Origin: Strigamia acuminata
Taxonomy: Eukaryota > Arthropoda > Chilopoda > Geophilomorpha > Linotaeniidae
Length of the DNA: 64,000 bases
Reading direction: 5' to 3'
Assembly (NCBI GenBank): GCA_949358305.1
Contig: OX442314.1
Coordinates: 55,003,369-55,067,368, forward strand
The position numbers and the translations under genes were made by a program. Positions 62,566 to 64,000 of this stretch are shown piece after piece; position 1 is the first letter of the stretch; each line of letters opens with the position of its first letter. The notes under the pieces were generated by a model. It ran no database searches, had not been told where the DNA came from, and saw nothing but the letters and a program-made list of their open reading frames with translations.

Positions 62566-63420
62566 AGGCAGTTCTCCTTTAGCACTCAATCTAAGTCGGC
62601 CAGTGCATGGTGCGACTAGATCAGCTTTTGAGTTTGATTGGTTATTATTACTGTGACTGCTATGGTCTCTTCCAGTGTAGTCAGGGGACTGAGAACACTT
62701 GGTAGGGACGCATACTTCACGTAAATGACGGAGACTTCCCACAATATTGGTTGGTTGGCCTTTATTGCGTTGTCTAGGGGTATGGGGAAACCCGTCACCC
62801 GCTGCAGAGGTGCCACGAAGGCACACCGCACCGGCAACCGACCCGCCGCGCACGGGGTGGGAACCCAATGCGTGGCGTGGTCGGTTCGACTTAACATTCG
62901 TGTCGTACTCACCTACGACCCACGCGTCCACTCATGGAGGCTGCACAACGGTGGGAACCGTCGTACTGAGTATCATCGTGGTGAATGGTGAGGAGTACAG
63001 AGTCAAACCGGGACACTGCTTGTCCCTCCCAGATGAACACCTTCTCCTCTCGGGGAGCTGCTGCAGGCACGTCCTTCTCAGGCCGTGTCCCACACTCAAC
63101 TCTCTCACAACACTCCCTCCTCACCACACTACTCTACTCCCTCCTCCCCGGGCTAGGTCAACTACCCTCGTAGGGGTTGACCTTTGGGGCCGCACGGTGG
63201 TGTGTGGCAGTGCCGCAGGTCACCTAGGTGGCCTGGCGGTCACATTACCTTTAGAGTATTATTGATGCTTAGTGTCTTTCATTATAATTTAGCATTACTT
63301 AAGTATTATTATTTACTCTTAGTTGATATTTCATTGTTTAGCTTCTTATTCAATATTCAATATATTTGAGAATATCAACAAATCTAAGAAAAGATAGTAC
63401 TGCAAGTTAGATTATAAACT
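62566..63420. other. GC-rich island without a recognisable gene
   Basis: From 62,700 to 63,250 GC content rises sharply and CpG is frequent. Open frames exist on both strands (for example 62,747-63,265), but none has a protein-like pattern I recognise. It may be part of an unlisted retroelement. Confidence 0.35.
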
Positions 63421-63700
63421 TTGAATAAACCTGCCGTCTTTGTTGCAGATGCCTCTCCAGTGCGTGTAGGCACTGTTCTGACCGGTCCTAGGTGGAATGG
63501 TCCAAGTTGCATTTTATCTGAGTTAGATAAAGTTTTTCAAGTGGGCTTAGGTGCCTATTTGGGCCCTTCCATTGACTTAAAAATGCTAGATAGTGTATCA
63601 CCAAGGTGGGTAAGGCCACTTATTTCAGGAAGTTGGACTATAGGCACGCTTATATGCAGCTGCGCCTGTCTGATAGGTCATCCAAGATAGCCGCCGTTAA
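63421..63700 (+). pseudogene. Ty3/gypsy RNase H fragment
   Basis: Starts KPAVFVADASPVRVGTVLTG, the RNase H entry motif (VADASPVGVGAVL in the intact element at 34,074). It loses similarity after about 25 residues. Confidence 0.45.
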
Positions 63701-64000
63701 CACCAACAAGAGGCTAATGGCAGTAAACAGACTGCCGTTCAGTACTATTTCAAGCTCAGGGATTTAACCACCAACTACAATTCAACAATTCAACTACAAT
63801 GATATCAGTGACAAATTAGTTTTTTTTAAATAAGAATCGATTATAATAGCAACTTTGAAGAATGAAAATTTGCTGTTAAGAAAAACAATCAGCAAATTCA
63901 TAAAAGAAATGTAAGGAGCTGAAAAGTAGAACTGTTTAATCCAATAAACAAAATAATTGAGGAATAAATTTTTCTAATGTCGTATTTGAATATTTTTTTT

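Noticed and set aside
62725-63265. Gene in the GC-rich island
   Set aside because: Several overlapping frames on both strands are open, none protein-like; composition alone explains it.

Overview
This window looks like transposon-rich intergenic and intronic DNA from an animal nuclear genome. DEG/ENaC channel exons, GT-AG introns, an F-box/leucine-rich gene, a nuclear poly(A)-binding protein with TATA and initiator elements, and C2H2 zinc fingers all point to a metazoan. An arthropod (springtail, crustacean or insect) is my best guess, but no single feature proves it. Most of the sequence is AT-rich, with GC-richer islands at the host genes and the younger elements.

Layout. 0-6 kb: a gag-like ORF with LTR-like hairpins, then several MITEs and decayed coding. 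6.3-9.1 kb, minus strand: two apparently intact host genes, an F-box/LRR protein (FBXO39-like) and an intronless PABPN1-type protein with its core promoter. 9.7-26.6 kb: a graveyard of transposon genes. It holds two Ulp1/C48 protease relics, a PHD-like finger, a herpes-tegument/C76-like protease relic, a DUF4806-like domain, a Helitron N-terminal region split by a MITE, a non-LTR RT tail, a MULE split by a hAT MITE, gypsy and copia fragments, and several tandem arrays. 27.2-27.8 kb: a second PABPN1-like copy that kept its promoter. 28.5-44.3 kb: a DEG/ENaC locus, with an orphan duplicated first exon, a young Mag/Ty3-gypsy LTR element (30,733-36,269) and a multi-exon gene from 37.8 to 44.3 kb. 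44.9-48.2 kb: a MITE, a decayed gypsy pol and a large hAT-type foldback. 48.5-51.1 kb: a young copia-like element carrying only gag and protease. 51-58.4 kb: duplicated segments, a gypsy RT relic, a 5'-truncated Tc1 and the third copy of an unclassified repeat. 59-61.5 kb: a large foldback, an orphan exon, a PABPN1-segment/C2H2 chimera and a tRNA-like SINE. The last 2.5 kb are mostly undefined.

The observations most worth following are these. (1) A series of hairpins at 29.56-29.86 kb, five of which share a loop and show paired changes in both the outer and the inner stem. (2) One uninterrupted exon encodes the end of one DEG/ENaC subunit and the start of the next, suggesting a naturally linked double channel. 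(3) An LTR element with apparently identical LTRs has its pol broken by one UGA. (4) A copia derivative with identical LTRs keeps a long ORF but has lost integrase and RT. (5) A PABPN1-derived coiled-coil segment recurs four times, once fused to zinc fingers. Insertions with readable target duplications (TA, CACAG, TAGTG, GCAGTATC, CTAGCAAC) give a relative order for many of these events.
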